Shown here: positions 8,771 through 17,773 of the stretch, one piece after another
Numbering within the stretch: the first letter of the stretch is position 1
How the letters are laid out: every line of letters begins with the position of its first letter
Origin: Bacteroidia bacterium
GTDB taxonomy: Bacteria; Bacteroidota; Bacteroidia; M30B66
NCBI GenBank assembly: GCA_018401705.1
Contig: JAGYKL010000013.1
Coordinates: 41,510-105,509, forward strand
Direction of reading: 5' to 3'
Length of the DNA: 64,000 nt
Translations under genes and position numbers: made by a program
The notes under the pieces: model-generated
What the model was told of the DNA's origin: nothing
Database searches by the model: none
Seen by the model: only the letters and a program-made list of their open reading frames with translations

Positions 8771-9997
8771 TCAAAAGGTGACTTTGAGTTCCACCAAGTT
8801 ACCATTACGATTTACAGTAACGATAGCTGACTGGCCTTTTTCAAATTTCCCAAGTGCTTTCATGTAATCTTGGATATCGTGTATTTCGTTATCTCCAATT
8901 TTTGTGATGATGTCACCGTCTTTCATCCCCGCTTTAAAAGCGGGCTTATCATCAATAACAGCTTCTACTTTAAGACCATCCGTTCCGCCGGTGTAAGACG
9001 GCATTATTCCTAAAGTAACTTTAAAACTTTTAGATGAATTCATTGATGGATTCCTCGTTTTAAGGAATTCCAATTTCCTATCCACAGGCAACTGTGCAAT
9101 TATCCCTGAAATTATCATTAATACGGCTTCTTCACCTTCAGCATTTATTTTATCCACATCATCAGAAGGCTTGTGATAATCACTGTGAGTTCCTGTAAAA
9201 AAGTGAAGCACTGGAATATCTTTATTGTAGAAAGAAGTATGGTCGGAAGGACCAACACCAGCCGAATCCATTTGTATTTTCAGGGCTTTCGACTGGAATT
9301 TTTCGAGGATACTTTTCCATTCTGGAGCAGTACCGATGCCACTAACTTCTAAAACAGGTTCGTCTTGTTTAAGTCGACCTACCATGTCCATGTTAATCAT
9401 ACATGTTACATTCTTTAAGTCAATCCCTGGGTGTTCTGAATAATAAGCCGAGCCAAGTAAACCAAGCTCTTCACCCGAAAAGCAAACGAATAAGAAATTA
9501 AATGGTTCTTTTTCTGTATTGGTAGAAAAGTAGCGCGCCAATTCAAGCACACCAGCTGTCCCCGAAGCATTGTCATCAGCACCATTGTGCACTTTGCCCT
9601 CTGAGTGCGGATCAAGTGAATGTCCGTCGATACCTGTTCCAAGATGATCATAGTGAGCTCCTATAACGACTGTGAATTTAGAGCCATTATCGAGATATCC
9701 AGCAACATTATTAGCTTTTCCTTTTCTTCCGCCTTGGCCATGAACTCCAGCTTCAAAGTCAAACTCTTGCAAGTAATCATTGTTCTCACCTGCCGGTTTT
9801 AGTTTCCAGTTCTTGAAATAAGAAACTATATAATCTGAAGCCAACTTTTCGCCTTCAGTACCAGTTCCTCTTCCCTGCAGCTCTTCAGATGCGAGGTAAT
9901 TAATGTGTTTCATGATGGTATCGGCATGAAACCATGTTTGAGCAGATAATCCACTCATTAAAAAACTTCCAAAAATTATCAGGAATAACTGTTTCAT
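8771..9997 (-). CDS. Secreted M28-family zinc aminopeptidase with C-terminal PDZ domain
   Basis: 408 residues with signal peptide (MKQLFLIIFGSFLMSGLSAQ). The M28 catalytic domain shows all the usual zinc and catalytic residues: GAHYDHLG, NGADDNASG, FSGEELGLLG, NMDMVGR and the late His in SDYHKPSDD. A PDZ domain follows (~325-408; DKPAFKAGMKDGDIITKIG). M28 peptidases remove N-terminal amino acids from peptides, here probably in the periplasm or outside the cell. The gene starts 10 bp after the stop of the TolB-like gene and is very likely in one operon with it. Confidence 0.93.
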   Translation of the reverse strand: MKQLFLIIFGSFLMSGLSAQTWFHADTIMKHINYLASEELQGRGTGTEGEKLASDYIVSYFKNWKLKPAGENNDYLQEFDFEAGVHGQGGRKGKANNVAGYLDNGSKFTVVIGAHYDHLGTGIDGHSLDPHSEGKVHNGADDNASGTAGVLELARYFSTNTEKEPFNFLFVCFSGEELGLLGSAYYSEHPGIDLKNVTCMINMDMVGRLKQDEPVLEVSGIGTAPEWKSILEKFQSKALKIQMDSAGVGPSDHTSFYNKDIPVLHFFTGTHSDYHKPSDDVDKINAEGEEAVLMIISGIIAQLPVDRKLEFLKTRNPSMNSSKSFKVTLGIMPSYTGGTDGLKVEAVIDDKPAFKAGMKDGDIITKIGDNEIHDIQDYMKALGKFEKGQSAIVTVNRNGNLVELKVTF

Positions 9998-10007
9998 AAA
10001 AAGAATT

Positions 10008-11042
10008 TTAATCGTTCCAATCAGCTATGAAAACGTTGGTATCTCTGGTTCCTCCATTATTTCTATTGGAAGAGAATACTAGCTTTTTACCATCGTAAGA
10101 AAACATTGGGAATGCATTAAAGTTGCTTTCGAAGGTAATTTGCTCAAGTCCGCTTCCATCAAGATTAATCATATATAGATTAAAATCATATCCACGCTCA
10201 GACGCGTGATTAGAAGAAAAGATAATTTTCTTACCAGAAGGATGGAAGTAAGGAGCCCAATTTGCTTTACCTAGATTCGTAACCTGTCTTAAATCAGAAC
10301 CATCTACATTGCATGTGTAAATTTCCATATTTGTTGGAGCAACCAATCCCTGCGTAAGCAGTTCTTTATATTCTTTAACATCTTCATTTGATGTTGGCCG
10401 CGATGCTCTAAAAACAAGCTTTTTGCTATCAGGAGAAAAGAACGCCCCACCATCGTAACCTAAGCCACTGGTAATTTGCTTTACATCGCTACCATCAATT
10501 TTCATGGTGTATAATTCCAAATCGCCAGATCTGTCGGAAGTAAAAACAATCATTTTCCCATCAGGAGAAATAGTTGCTTCAGCATCATATCCGGGAGCAT
10601 CTGTTAGCTTTTTTGTGATGTTGCCATCTAAATCAGCTACATATATATCAAAGGTGTTATAGATAGGCCAAAGGTATTTTCCATCTGTTCTTCTTTCAGG
10701 ATTTGGTGGACAAGCCTCATTATTTTCATGGGTTGAAGCATAAAGAATTGAATTATTGTCGGGCATGAAAAACGAGCATGTTGTTCTGCCTTTTCCGGTT
10801 GAGATGAGTTTACGCTTAACTTCTCCTGCTTCATTTAGATCTAAGCTATAAATCTGATCGCAAGGAATTCCTTCTTTCGGATTAGTAATTTGTAAAGTCA
10901 GGTGAGTGTTATCGAAACTGAAGTAAGCTTCAGCATTATCGCCTCCAAACGTAAGTTGTTTGATATTACTAAGATGCTTTTCCTGAGCTTGTATATATGT
11001 AAAAGCAAAACAAGCAGCACTGAGAATTATGTGTTTTTTCAT
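10008..11042 (-). CDS. TolB-like PD40 beta-propeller protein, exported
   Basis: 344 residues from ATG 11042, which opens a signal peptide (MKKHIILSAACFAFTYIQAQ); a GTG one codon earlier is less likely and lies closer to the promoter box. It contains repeated WD40-like PD40 blades: ISPDGKMIVFTSDRSGDLE, FSPDSKKLVFRASR, FHPSGKKIIFSSNH and FSYDGKKLVFSSNR. Such six-blade propellers are binding scaffolds in the periplasm. It shares an operon with the M28 peptidase, suggesting a joint role in peptide handling or surface turnover (inference). Confidence 0.85.
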   Translation of the reverse strand: MKKHIILSAACFAFTYIQAQEKHLSNIKQLTFGGDNAEAYFSFDNTHLTLQITNPKEGIPCDQIYSLDLNEAGEVKRKLISTGKGRTTCSFFMPDNNSILYASTHENNEACPPNPERRTDGKYLWPIYNTFDIYVADLDGNITKKLTDAPGYDAEATISPDGKMIVFTSDRSGDLELYTMKIDGSDVKQITSGLGYDGGAFFSPDSKKLVFRASRPTSNEDVKEYKELLTQGLVAPTNMEIYTCNVDGSDLRQVTNLGKANWAPYFHPSGKKIIFSSNHASERGYDFNLYMINLDGSGLEQITFESNFNAFPMFSYDGKKLVFSSNRNNGGTRDTNVFIADWND

Positions 11043-11047
11043 CACTG

Positions 11048-11055
11048 CAAATGTA
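11048..11055 (-). promoter_or_regulatory. -7 promoter box 5 nt before the TolB-like/M28 operon
   Basis: TACATTTG on the minus strand (TAnnTTTG), then CAGTG, then the ATG at 11042. The near absence of a leader fits the same pattern seen at dnaB, 16525, 20424 and 59218. Confidence 0.5.
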
Positions 11056-11062
11056 ATATGAT

Positions 11063-11956
11063 TCAGCTAAGTACTTTTGATGAAAATAGTGTTTGGAGTA
11101 AATAAACTATTCCAATAGCGAGGATCCCTGATATTCCAACTACCGACGACAAAAGTTCGTTCCCTGTAATTACAAAAAGCATCATTCCAGCTGCAGTGCC
11201 GTTAATCATTCCATGAAACATTCCTGGACCTAAAACGCTGTTTGAGGTTCTTCTCAACCAATCCATTGGATAGGAGAGTGCTATACAAAGTAAAACCATC
11301 ATGAAAATTCCTGCGCTGGGATTCTCTGGATAATTATGTCCCATAGCAATTAGTGGAGCATGCCATAAGCCCCAAACAATACCAGTGAATAAAACTCTAG
11401 AATGCAAAGGCGTATCTTTAAGTTGATTGTAAAGAAAACCTCTCCAGCCAATTTCTTCACCAAGAGTAAAGACAAGGTTTATTGTAGCTCCGGCAATTAT
11501 TCCCCCAAGAATAACAATGCTCAAGACAACTGGAATTGAAGGTATATTTAAGGTTTCGGGGTCTAATTGACCTTCCGTCATATCTTCAATTTTCATTAGT
11601 AATCCTTCGCGACTAAAGTCTAAGGCTCCAAACAATTCTGTTCCAAACAAGCTGCCTGATATGTAAGTGATAAAGTAATAAGCAATTACCCAAACTAAAA
11701 GCCAGATGGGCATTATAGCAAGTGCTTTTTTATCTGCGAGTTTCCAATTTACTCCTAATTCACTCAAGGGTCTCTTGAGAACAAATTTCATCATAATCCA
11801 AGCAGAAAGTGCTGGAGCTGGCATGCATAAAAAGGCTACAATGATTGAGGAAGTTGATGAACCGTAAGGTATTTCAAGAAAATATATAGCACCTGCAGCC
11901 AGCCAGCAGAACAGAAATGCCATAACAAGAAACTGAACTACGGGCGTTTTTATCAT
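11063..11956 (-). CDS. CPBP-family intramembrane metalloprotease (Abi/Rce1-like)
   Basis: 297 residues, about eight hydrophobic segments. All three CPBP motifs are present: GEEIGWRGFLYNQL (EExxxR), GLWHAPL (FxxxH-like) and FHGMINGTAAG. Members are related to the CAAX prenyl protease Rce1; bacterial ones are linked to bacteriocin self-immunity or protein processing, but most have unknown substrates. It begins 10 bp after the TonB receptor stop, so it is the last gene of a unit 15108-11063. Confidence 0.88.
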   Translation of the reverse strand: MIKTPVVQFLVMAFLFCWLAAGAIYFLEIPYGSSTSSIIVAFLCMPAPALSAWIMMKFVLKRPLSELGVNWKLADKKALAIMPIWLLVWVIAYYFITYISGSLFGTELFGALDFSREGLLMKIEDMTEGQLDPETLNIPSIPVVLSIVILGGIIAGATINLVFTLGEEIGWRGFLYNQLKDTPLHSRVLFTGIVWGLWHAPLIAMGHNYPENPSAGIFMMVLLCIALSYPMDWLRRTSNSVLGPGMFHGMINGTAAGMMLFVITGNELLSSVVGISGILAIGIVYLLQTLFSSKVLS

Positions 11957-11966
11957 AAATTGAGAT

Positions 11967-14465
11967 TTAGAAAGTCATCTGCAATCGCAGATTTATAAGC
12001 CTGTTGGTTAGATAATTAGGCACTCCGTAAAGACGGTTGGTTACGTCCTTAATCCATAAATACGAAACGGTATTATTAATTCCCAGAAGATTGAAAATCT
12101 CTAAACTCAAGGAAAATGTTTCCAGGTTTCTAAGCGGAGAGGTAGGTTTAACAGGTCTGTCGGGACTTATAAAATGTTTGGTTACACCGATGTCAACTCG
12201 TCTGTAGGCTGGTATTCTAAGAGTATCGCGATAACGGTTAAAATCTGGTGGACCAACTGGAAGACGCGAGCCAAATACAAGTGTGATTTGCATGGCAATG
12301 CTCTCGTTTTTAGGAAGATAATCCTGAAAAAATAGGCTGAAGTTAAATCTTTGGTCAGTAGGTCTTGGCACAAACCCCGGTTCTTGACGAATAGAGTCAA
12401 CAGCTACGCTGTTAAAGGTGTAACCCGGTCTGATTAATTCACCATCACTATTATAATAGTCGTAAAAAAAGTCATTACGGATATCTTCTCTGGTTTGCAT
12501 GATACTCATACTTGCCCAACTTTGAACTCCTTTCACGAATTCTCCGTTCACTTTCATGTCTAACCCAGTTGCATAGCCATCGCTGATATTGTCAGCATAA
12601 TATCTAATTCTAACGTTGTCGATCTCATAAGGAACCAAGTTTCTGAGGATTTTATAATATCCTTCAGCATAAAAGCTGAAGGGACGATTCCAGGCTTTGA
12701 AAGTAAAATCAGCTCCAGTTATGAAATGCCAACTTTCTTGTGCTTTTAAGTTTGTGTTAACGGTTCCATCAAAACCTCTTAACTCGCGATAAAATGGAGG
12801 TTGAGCATAATGTCCAGCAGCTGCTCTGAAAGTAATGTCTCTTTCCCACGAAAGTGGGGATAATGAAAACACAAGTCTCGGACTGACAATCGTTTGTCCG
12901 TTAAGTGTCCAATGGTTTGCTCTAATTCCGCCACTTATGGAGAAATCTATAGAGTCTCTTCTCCAATTATAATTGTTTTGAAAATAGCCTTGATATCTCA
13001 TGCTTGAAAAAGCAGTATCAGCGCGAATAACGTTGTCGAGGAAGATTGAATCAGAAGGAGCCAAAGGCAAGTTAAATCCAGCCGAATCAACTTGTCTCCA
13101 TTCTTTAAGTTCATCTTGTATTCTTTCTTGCTGAGCCCTTATTCCCCATTGCATAAAATTATTTCCTTTCTCAAGGTACGCTTTATGTTCAACGTTAAAA
13201 ACTTGATAATTGAGGCTGTTTCGTAAGAACGTTTGGTAACGTCCAATTCCTCGATTAAATGCTACATCACCAAAATTATCACTTCCAAGGTCTCTTTCCA
13301 GTTCGTCTATAAAATATTCGCCGGCAACATCAGAGCGTTCTGTTTCAGATGAATTAAAGCCTGAAGCAATTAGTTTAAGTTTAAACTTGTTATTTGGTCG
13401 CCATGTTGATGTAACCGCGCCCATTCCGGTTGCAAATCTGCTTTGATCTCTACCATCAAAGTAGATTCTTAATTGCAAAGCTTGATTTATAGTACCAAAC
13501 TCGGTTGTTTGAGTTTGCGGAAATACCCGGTAATTATTTACAGCATAATTTCCCAGAAAATCAATATCCCAGGCATCTGTGATATTATATAAAACATATC
13601 CTTGAATATCGGTAAATGCAGGTCGGTATTGCCCTTGAACATCTAAGCTGTTAAGAAGGTATTGAGTAGTTCTGTATCGTGCTCCAATCATTCCCGAAAG
13701 ACGATAGTTCTTTGTAGCTCCTTCTAATTGAAGGTTTCCTCCCAAAACGCTAGCTTGAGCTGAGCCGGCAAACTCTTTGGGTCGTTTATATGTGATGTCA
13801 AGAACCGATGACATTTTATCGCCATATTTTGCTTCAAAACCACCTGCCGAGAACTTTAGTTCTTGAACCATCGAAGGATTTGCAAAACTTAAACCTTCTT
13901 GTTGTCCAGCTCTAACCAAAAAGGGACGATAAATCTCTACATCGTTGACATAAACAAGATTTTCATCATAATTTCCTCCTCTTACAGAGTACTGAGAACT
14001 TAATTCATTATTTGAATAAACACCGGGTAATGTCTTGAGTGTCATTTCAATACCTCCTCCAGGGCCGACAATAGAATTAACAATTTTTGGATCAAGTCGG
14101 GTAATGCCTAATTGACGATCTCCTTTGTCTACTACTTCAAATTCAGAGATATCTGTGATTTTCTTTGATAGAAAACGAGTTATTTTGCGTTGTTCAGACT
14201 TGTTAAGTCTAATTGAAAGAGTGTCAGGTTTAAATCCGAAAAGTTGAAATATAATTGTCTTTTGAACTTCAGCCTCAAGTTCAATTTTAAACAAGCCGTC
14301 TGCATCTGTTGAAACAGCTTTTTGCATATCGTCTATCGGATAAATAACAACACCTGATAATAGGTTTCCTTGTTCACCTGTAATTTTTCCACTTAAGGAA
14401 GCATTCTGCCCAAAGCCTAAAGCACTAATGCCAATAAACAAGCAAATTGAAATTAATATCTTCAT
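11967..14465 (-). CDS. TonB-dependent outer-membrane receptor with carboxypeptidase-regulatory N-terminal domain
   Basis: 832 residues from ATG 14465, chosen because it opens a signal peptide (MKILISICLFIGISALGFGQ); a start at 14537 would overlap the upstream gene and add a hydrophilic prefix. An Ig-like CarboxypepD_reg domain (LSGKITGEQGNLLSGVVIYP) precedes the plug (GPGGGIEMTLKTLPGVYSNN, SVRGGNYDENLVYVNDVEIY), then a large beta-barrel ending in the typical aromatic C-terminus (NLRLQMTF). These receptors import ligands across the outer membrane using TonB energy. Substrate unknown; there is no SusD partner, so it is not a standard glycan locus. Confidence 0.93.
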   Translation of the reverse strand: MKILISICLFIGISALGFGQNASLSGKITGEQGNLLSGVVIYPIDDMQKAVSTDADGLFKIELEAEVQKTIIFQLFGFKPDTLSIRLNKSEQRKITRFLSKKITDISEFEVVDKGDRQLGITRLDPKIVNSIVGPGGGIEMTLKTLPGVYSNNELSSQYSVRGGNYDENLVYVNDVEIYRPFLVRAGQQEGLSFANPSMVQELKFSAGGFEAKYGDKMSSVLDITYKRPKEFAGSAQASVLGGNLQLEGATKNYRLSGMIGARYRTTQYLLNSLDVQGQYRPAFTDIQGYVLYNITDAWDIDFLGNYAVNNYRVFPQTQTTEFGTINQALQLRIYFDGRDQSRFATGMGAVTSTWRPNNKFKLKLIASGFNSSETERSDVAGEYFIDELERDLGSDNFGDVAFNRGIGRYQTFLRNSLNYQVFNVEHKAYLEKGNNFMQWGIRAQQERIQDELKEWRQVDSAGFNLPLAPSDSIFLDNVIRADTAFSSMRYQGYFQNNYNWRRDSIDFSISGGIRANHWTLNGQTIVSPRLVFSLSPLSWERDITFRAAAGHYAQPPFYRELRGFDGTVNTNLKAQESWHFITGADFTFKAWNRPFSFYAEGYYKILRNLVPYEIDNVRIRYYADNISDGYATGLDMKVNGEFVKGVQSWASMSIMQTREDIRNDFFYDYYNSDGELIRPGYTFNSVAVDSIRQEPGFVPRPTDQRFNFSLFFQDYLPKNESIAMQITLVFGSRLPVGPPDFNRYRDTLRIPAYRRVDIGVTKHFISPDRPVKPTSPLRNLETFSLSLEIFNLLGINNTVSYLWIKDVTNRLYGVPNYLTNRLINLRLQMTF

Positions 14466-14481
14466 TCCTGAACTAAACCAC

Positions 14482-15108
14482 TTATTTGGATTTAAAATCG
14501 CCTCTTTTCCAGGCTTCAACAAATTTTGCCCATGCAACCGGATTTAACAGATTATTCATCGGTATTTGTCCTGCATTATACAATCGGGTATTGTAATTAG
14601 TCATTGTGTTTCTGTAGTTCATTGAGGCGTCCATTGGCATTTTCATAGCCATATTAACAAGCGTTTCTTGTTCTAGATTTTTCCTAGCCCTTTCTAAATC
14701 ATCATCAGGTACAGGAGCACTTAAGAAGTATTCATAAATCTGCTCTCTTGTTGGCCAAGCATAAATAACAGTTGTAGCCAACTCTATAGTATCTCTATTT
14801 AAGACTTGAATGATCGAATATCTGTTTTCCTCTAAATCGTCGGGTATAACATAACTGGCCTTTTGGTAGCCAATGCTACTGAAGTTTATGGTGTCTCCAG
14901 TTTGAGCAACGAAGGAGAAGAAGCCGTAATAGTCACCAATTGTTCCGTAGTAAGAATTGCGCACACTCACGTTTGTGTAAGGAACAGGGACCAAGCTATC
15001 GCTGCTTACTACAACCCCAGAAAATTGAATTACTTGACGTTTTGTAGTTTGCGCTTCAGTCGAAAAAGCAGTTAATAGAATGCAAATGGTTATGCAGATG
15101 TGTTTCAT
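14482..15108 (-). CDS. Exported carboxypeptidase-regulatory-like domain protein, partner of the TonB receptor
   Basis: 208 residues from ATG 15108 (MKHICITICILLTAFSTEAQ signal peptide); the six-residue extension from 15126 is unneeded. The N-terminal half is a carboxypeptidase-regulatory-like beta sandwich (FSGVVVSSDSLVPVPYTNVS, GDYYGFFSFVAQTGDTINFS, SIGYQKASY). The C-terminal part is hydrophilic and helical with no known motif. It sits 16 bp ahead of the TonB receptor and is probably co-transcribed with it and the CPBP protease. Exact role unknown; it may act on the periplasmic side or surface together with the receptor. Confidence 0.8.
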   Translation of the reverse strand: MKHICITICILLTAFSTEAQTTKRQVIQFSGVVVSSDSLVPVPYTNVSVRNSYYGTIGDYYGFFSFVAQTGDTINFSSIGYQKASYVIPDDLEENRYSIIQVLNRDTIELATTVIYAWPTREQIYEYFLSAPVPDDDLERARKNLEQETLVNMAMKMPMDASMNYRNTMTNYNTRLYNAGQIPMNNLLNPVAWAKFVEAWKRGDFKSK

Positions 15109-15225
15109 AGTCATTAATGAAGGCAAATTACGACAATCTACAAGGAATGCTTTTGAATTTTAATTTTATCATGAACAGCGTTCTTAACATTCTATTTTTT
15201 ATAACGAATTACGTACGTTAGCACC

Positions 15226-15855
15226 ATGCAAACGAAAAAAATCCTCCGTTGGTGTTTAGTAAGGCTATCAATTTTGATAGTTTTTATCATAGTGCTTATT
15301 TTATTTAGGCATCCACTCATGCGCACTGCCGGAAATTATCTTATTCATGAAGATGATTTAGCCAAGGCTGAAGCAATTTTTGTGCTCAGTGGAAGTCCCG
15401 CAGATAGGGCAAATGAAGCAGCTAAATTATTAAAAGCCCAATGGGCAGATAGAATTGTTGTCACAGGAGAACAGGTTCCGCGGTTATTTGAAGTTATTGA
15501 TGTTTCAATGGATGAAGCTGATTTAAGCAAAATTGCTTTGAACAGAGCCGGAGTTTCAGATAAAAACATAGAGGTTTTGCACATTGGCTCATCCACAAGG
15601 GAGGAGAGTAATGCAATTTTGGCTTATTGTCGAAGTAAGCAGATTAAGAAAATCATTGTAGTGTCGGATAAATTTCACACACATCGGATTAACTACGCTT
15701 TCCGCGATCTTTTCGAAGATGCCAAAATAGAATTGATCTTAAGAGGAGCACCAAGTTCTGCGTACAAAGAAGATTTATGGTGGGCAGAGGAAGCTGGATT
15801 GCTGATGGTTAATAATGAATATGTGAAACTGTTCTATTATTTTCTCAAATATTAA
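15226..15855 (+). CDS. YdcF-like (DUF218) membrane-anchored protein
   Basis: 209 residues with one N-terminal membrane anchor (~10-27). The DUF218 core shows AEAIFVLSGSPADRANEAAKLL, the acidic segment SSTREESNAI and KIIVVSDKFHTHRINYAF, as in YdcF/SanA proteins. These are Rossmann-like domains linked to envelope barrier function and possibly exopolysaccharide or cofactor handling. The 3' end overlaps the convergent gene at 15845 by 11 bp. Confidence 0.85.
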   Translation: MQTKKILRWCLVRLSILIVFIIVLILFRHPLMRTAGNYLIHEDDLAKAEAIFVLSGSPADRANEAAKLLKAQWADRIVVTGEQVPRLFEVIDVSMDEADLSKIALNRAGVSDKNIEVLHIGSSTREESNAILAYCRSKQIKKIIVVSDKFHTHRINYAFRDLFEDAKIELILRGAPSSAYKEDLWWAEEAGLLMVNNEYVKLFYYFLKY

Positions 15856-16525
15856 TGCCAGAGCCTATATCCATCAAGATTAATTCTATTCCTCGCTTAT
15901 TAAAAGCCTCTAGAGCTTCTTCCATATCAATTTTAATATACGGAAATGTGTTATAATGCATACCAATAACCTTTGATGTACCTAGTATTTCAGCAGCTTC
16001 TGCCGCTGAGTAAATATCCATCGTGAAATTATCGCCAATAGGAAGGAAAGCTACCTTGGGATTGTATTTTTCCTTTATCAATCTCATGTCACTAAAAAGA
16101 TCTGTGTCACCTGCAAAATATACGTTTATATCAGAGAATTGAATGTGAATTCCGTTTGCACTTCCTCCGTAAGAACCGTCGGGTAAGCTACTTGAATGTA
16201 AGGCAGGAGTGAGGCTTATTTTCCCCCAATCCAGCTTAACGCTTCCACCTGTATTCATAGGATGTCCGTTATCTAATCCTTTACCGCTTAACCAAGAATA
16301 TATTTCAAAATTCGTAAAGAATTTAGCGCCTGAACGGCGGATAATTTCCTCAGCATCAGCAATATGATCGCTATGGCCATGTGATATAGCCACAACATCT
16401 GGATTTATTTTCTCAACATCTATATGTGATGCCAAGGTATTTGGTCGTATGAAAGGATCAAAGAGTATTTTTGTACCATCATTTTCAATTTGAAAACAAG
16501 AATGGCCGAAATAGGTTATATGCAT
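15845..16525 (-). CDS. Metallo-beta-lactamase-fold hydrolase, UPF0173 family
   Basis: 226 residues from ATG 16525 (MHITYFGHSCFQIEND). A TTG two codons upstream lies inside the promoter box and is rejected. Metal-binding motif HGHSDH (~49-54) is followed by later ligands (HSSSLPDG, FAGDTDLFSD, GMHYNTFPYI), matching the UPF0173/YtkL metal-dependent hydrolases of about 226 residues. Substrate unknown. Convergent overlap with the YdcF-like gene; own near-leaderless promoter. Confidence 0.9.
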   Translation of the reverse strand: MHITYFGHSCFQIENDGTKILFDPFIRPNTLASHIDVEKINPDVVAISHGHSDHIADAEEIIRRSGAKFFTNFEIYSWLSGKGLDNGHPMNTGGSVKLDWGKISLTPALHSSSLPDGSYGGSANGIHIQFSDINVYFAGDTDLFSDMRLIKEKYNPKVAFLPIGDNFTMDIYSAAEAAEILGTSKVIGMHYNTFPYIKIDMEEALEAFNKRGIELILMDIGSGINI

Positions 16526-16528
16526 AGT

Positions 16529-16536
16529 CAAATATA
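16529..16536 (-). promoter_or_regulatory. -7 promoter box 3 nt before the UPF0173 ATG
   Basis: TATATTTG on the minus strand, then ACT, then ATG at 16525. This spacing would put the transcription start on or next to the start codon, and it decides the start choice against the TTG at 16531. Confidence 0.55.
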
Positions 16537-16561
16537 CTGGCTTAAATTTTAATCAAAAATT

Positions 16562-17095
16562 ATGATAACAATCTTATCTGCTACCAATCGTCAAAACAGC
16601 ATGACGCGAAAGGTATCTGAGAAATACAAAGAATTGCTTGAAGAGTTAGGTTTTGAAACCGCATTATTTAATTTGGAGGATGTTCCCGGGCATTTATTGA
16701 ATGATGGTATGTATCGTAGACCTGAGCACGGCCTGAGAGATTTTGGGCATCAGATTTTTGACTCTGCTCAATCTTTTGTAGTGGTAATGCCTGAGTATAA
16801 TGGAAGTTTTCCGGGTATATTAAAAGTGGTAATAGATGCTTGTAATCCGCAGATTTTTGAAGGTAAAAGATTTGCCTTGGTCGGCGTGGCAACGGGCCGA
16901 GCTGGCAACCTGAGAGGAATGGATCATTTGACAGACATTTTAAATTATCTAAAAGCTGAAGTGTATTCACAAAAGCTACCAATTTCACAAATCAAGAGTC
17001 TTGTAAATGAGGAATATAAATTAGTAAACGAAGGTACTTTAAGTGCTCTCCATCTGCATACACAAGGCTATTTGAAATATCTTGGTTTGAGCTAA
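16562..17095 (+). CDS. NADPH-dependent FMN reductase family protein
   Basis: 177 residues, the typical size for this flavodoxin-like family. ILSATNRQNSMTRKVSEKY forms the phosphate-binding first loop; VVVMPEYNGSFPGILKVVID is the family signature (PEYNgs-P), and ALVGVATGRAGNLRGMDHL is the second flavin loop. It reduces FMN or quinones with NAD(P)H in the cytoplasm. Divergent from the UPF0173 gene with only ~36 bp between starts. Confidence 0.9.
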   Translation: MITILSATNRQNSMTRKVSEKYKELLEELGFETALFNLEDVPGHLLNDGMYRRPEHGLRDFGHQIFDSAQSFVVVMPEYNGSFPGILKVVIDACNPQIFEGKRFALVGVATGRAGNLRGMDHLTDILNYLKAEVYSQKLPISQIKSLVNEEYKLVNEGTLSALHLHTQGYLKYLGLS

Positions 17096-17305
17096 TCTTT
17101 TCGGAATTTGGATGCTACTTGCAAATAGTCTCCTTTAAGATTGACTATCAAAGCAGGAAATTATTATTGAAGTTCTGTTATATGAAATTGACAGAATGCA
17201 TTTTAACATTATTGTTAATAAGCACTAGACTAAATAACTTTAAGTCCATCACTTGTTAGTGGTTGGCCTGATTTTGAGATATTGAATAAATAAAAATAAA
17301 GTGCA

Positions 17306-17335
17306 TTTGAGATTTCAGTTAAGCCCTTATATTTG
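17306..17335 (+). promoter_or_regulatory. Complete Bacteroidota-type promoter for the DoxX-like gene
   Basis: TTTG (-33) at 17306-17309, an 18-nt spacer, then TATATTTG (-7) at 17328-17335. The ATG at 17359 follows 23 nt later, leaving a short leader. This is the best textbook promoter seen on the plus strand. Confidence 0.7.
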
Positions 17336-17358
17336 GTTTATACTCAACAATAGAACAT

Positions 17359-17772
17359 ATGGATCTATTTTTCTCAACATCTCCTTCAGCTTTAATGCTA
17401 GTTAGAATAGGCTTTGCAGCATTTTTTTCTATTCTTTTTCTTCAGTCAGGTTTGGATAAACTATTTAGTTTTAGAGAGAATTTGAGCTCCATATCCACTC
17501 ACTTTTCTCACACCTTTCTTAGTGCATTAGCTCCTCTACTATTACTTCTTTTAACTATTTCCGAAATGCTGGCAGGCTTCCTTTCCGCATACGGAATTGT
17601 AGAAATATTAATTCATAATAATGCAAAAATAGCCATGTACGGCGCCATTTTTTCAATGGCTTCGTTGCTGTTTATTTTCTTTGGTCAAAGAATAGCTAAA
17701 GACTACGGAGGAGCAACAGGATTGTCTTCCTATTTTATTGTGAGTGCTTTAGCAGTGATTGTGCTATCGTAA
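17359..17772 (+). CDS. Small DoxX-like integral membrane protein
   Basis: 137 residues with four hydrophobic helices, as in DoxX/DoxD-like proteins. GFAAFFSILFLQSGLDKLFSF (TM1 plus SGxxKL motif) is the characteristic first segment. The family is linked to quinone-related redox or sulfur metabolism, but most members are functionally unknown. Transcribed from its own promoter at 17306-17335 and ending 2 bp from the convergent DUF3276 gene. Confidence 0.72.
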   Translation: MDLFFSTSPSALMLVRIGFAAFFSILFLQSGLDKLFSFRENLSSISTHFSHTFLSALAPLLLLLLTISEMLAGFLSAYGIVEILIHNNAKIAMYGAIFSMASLLFIFFGQRIAKDYGGATGLSSYFIVSALAVIVLS

Positions 17773-17773
17773 A

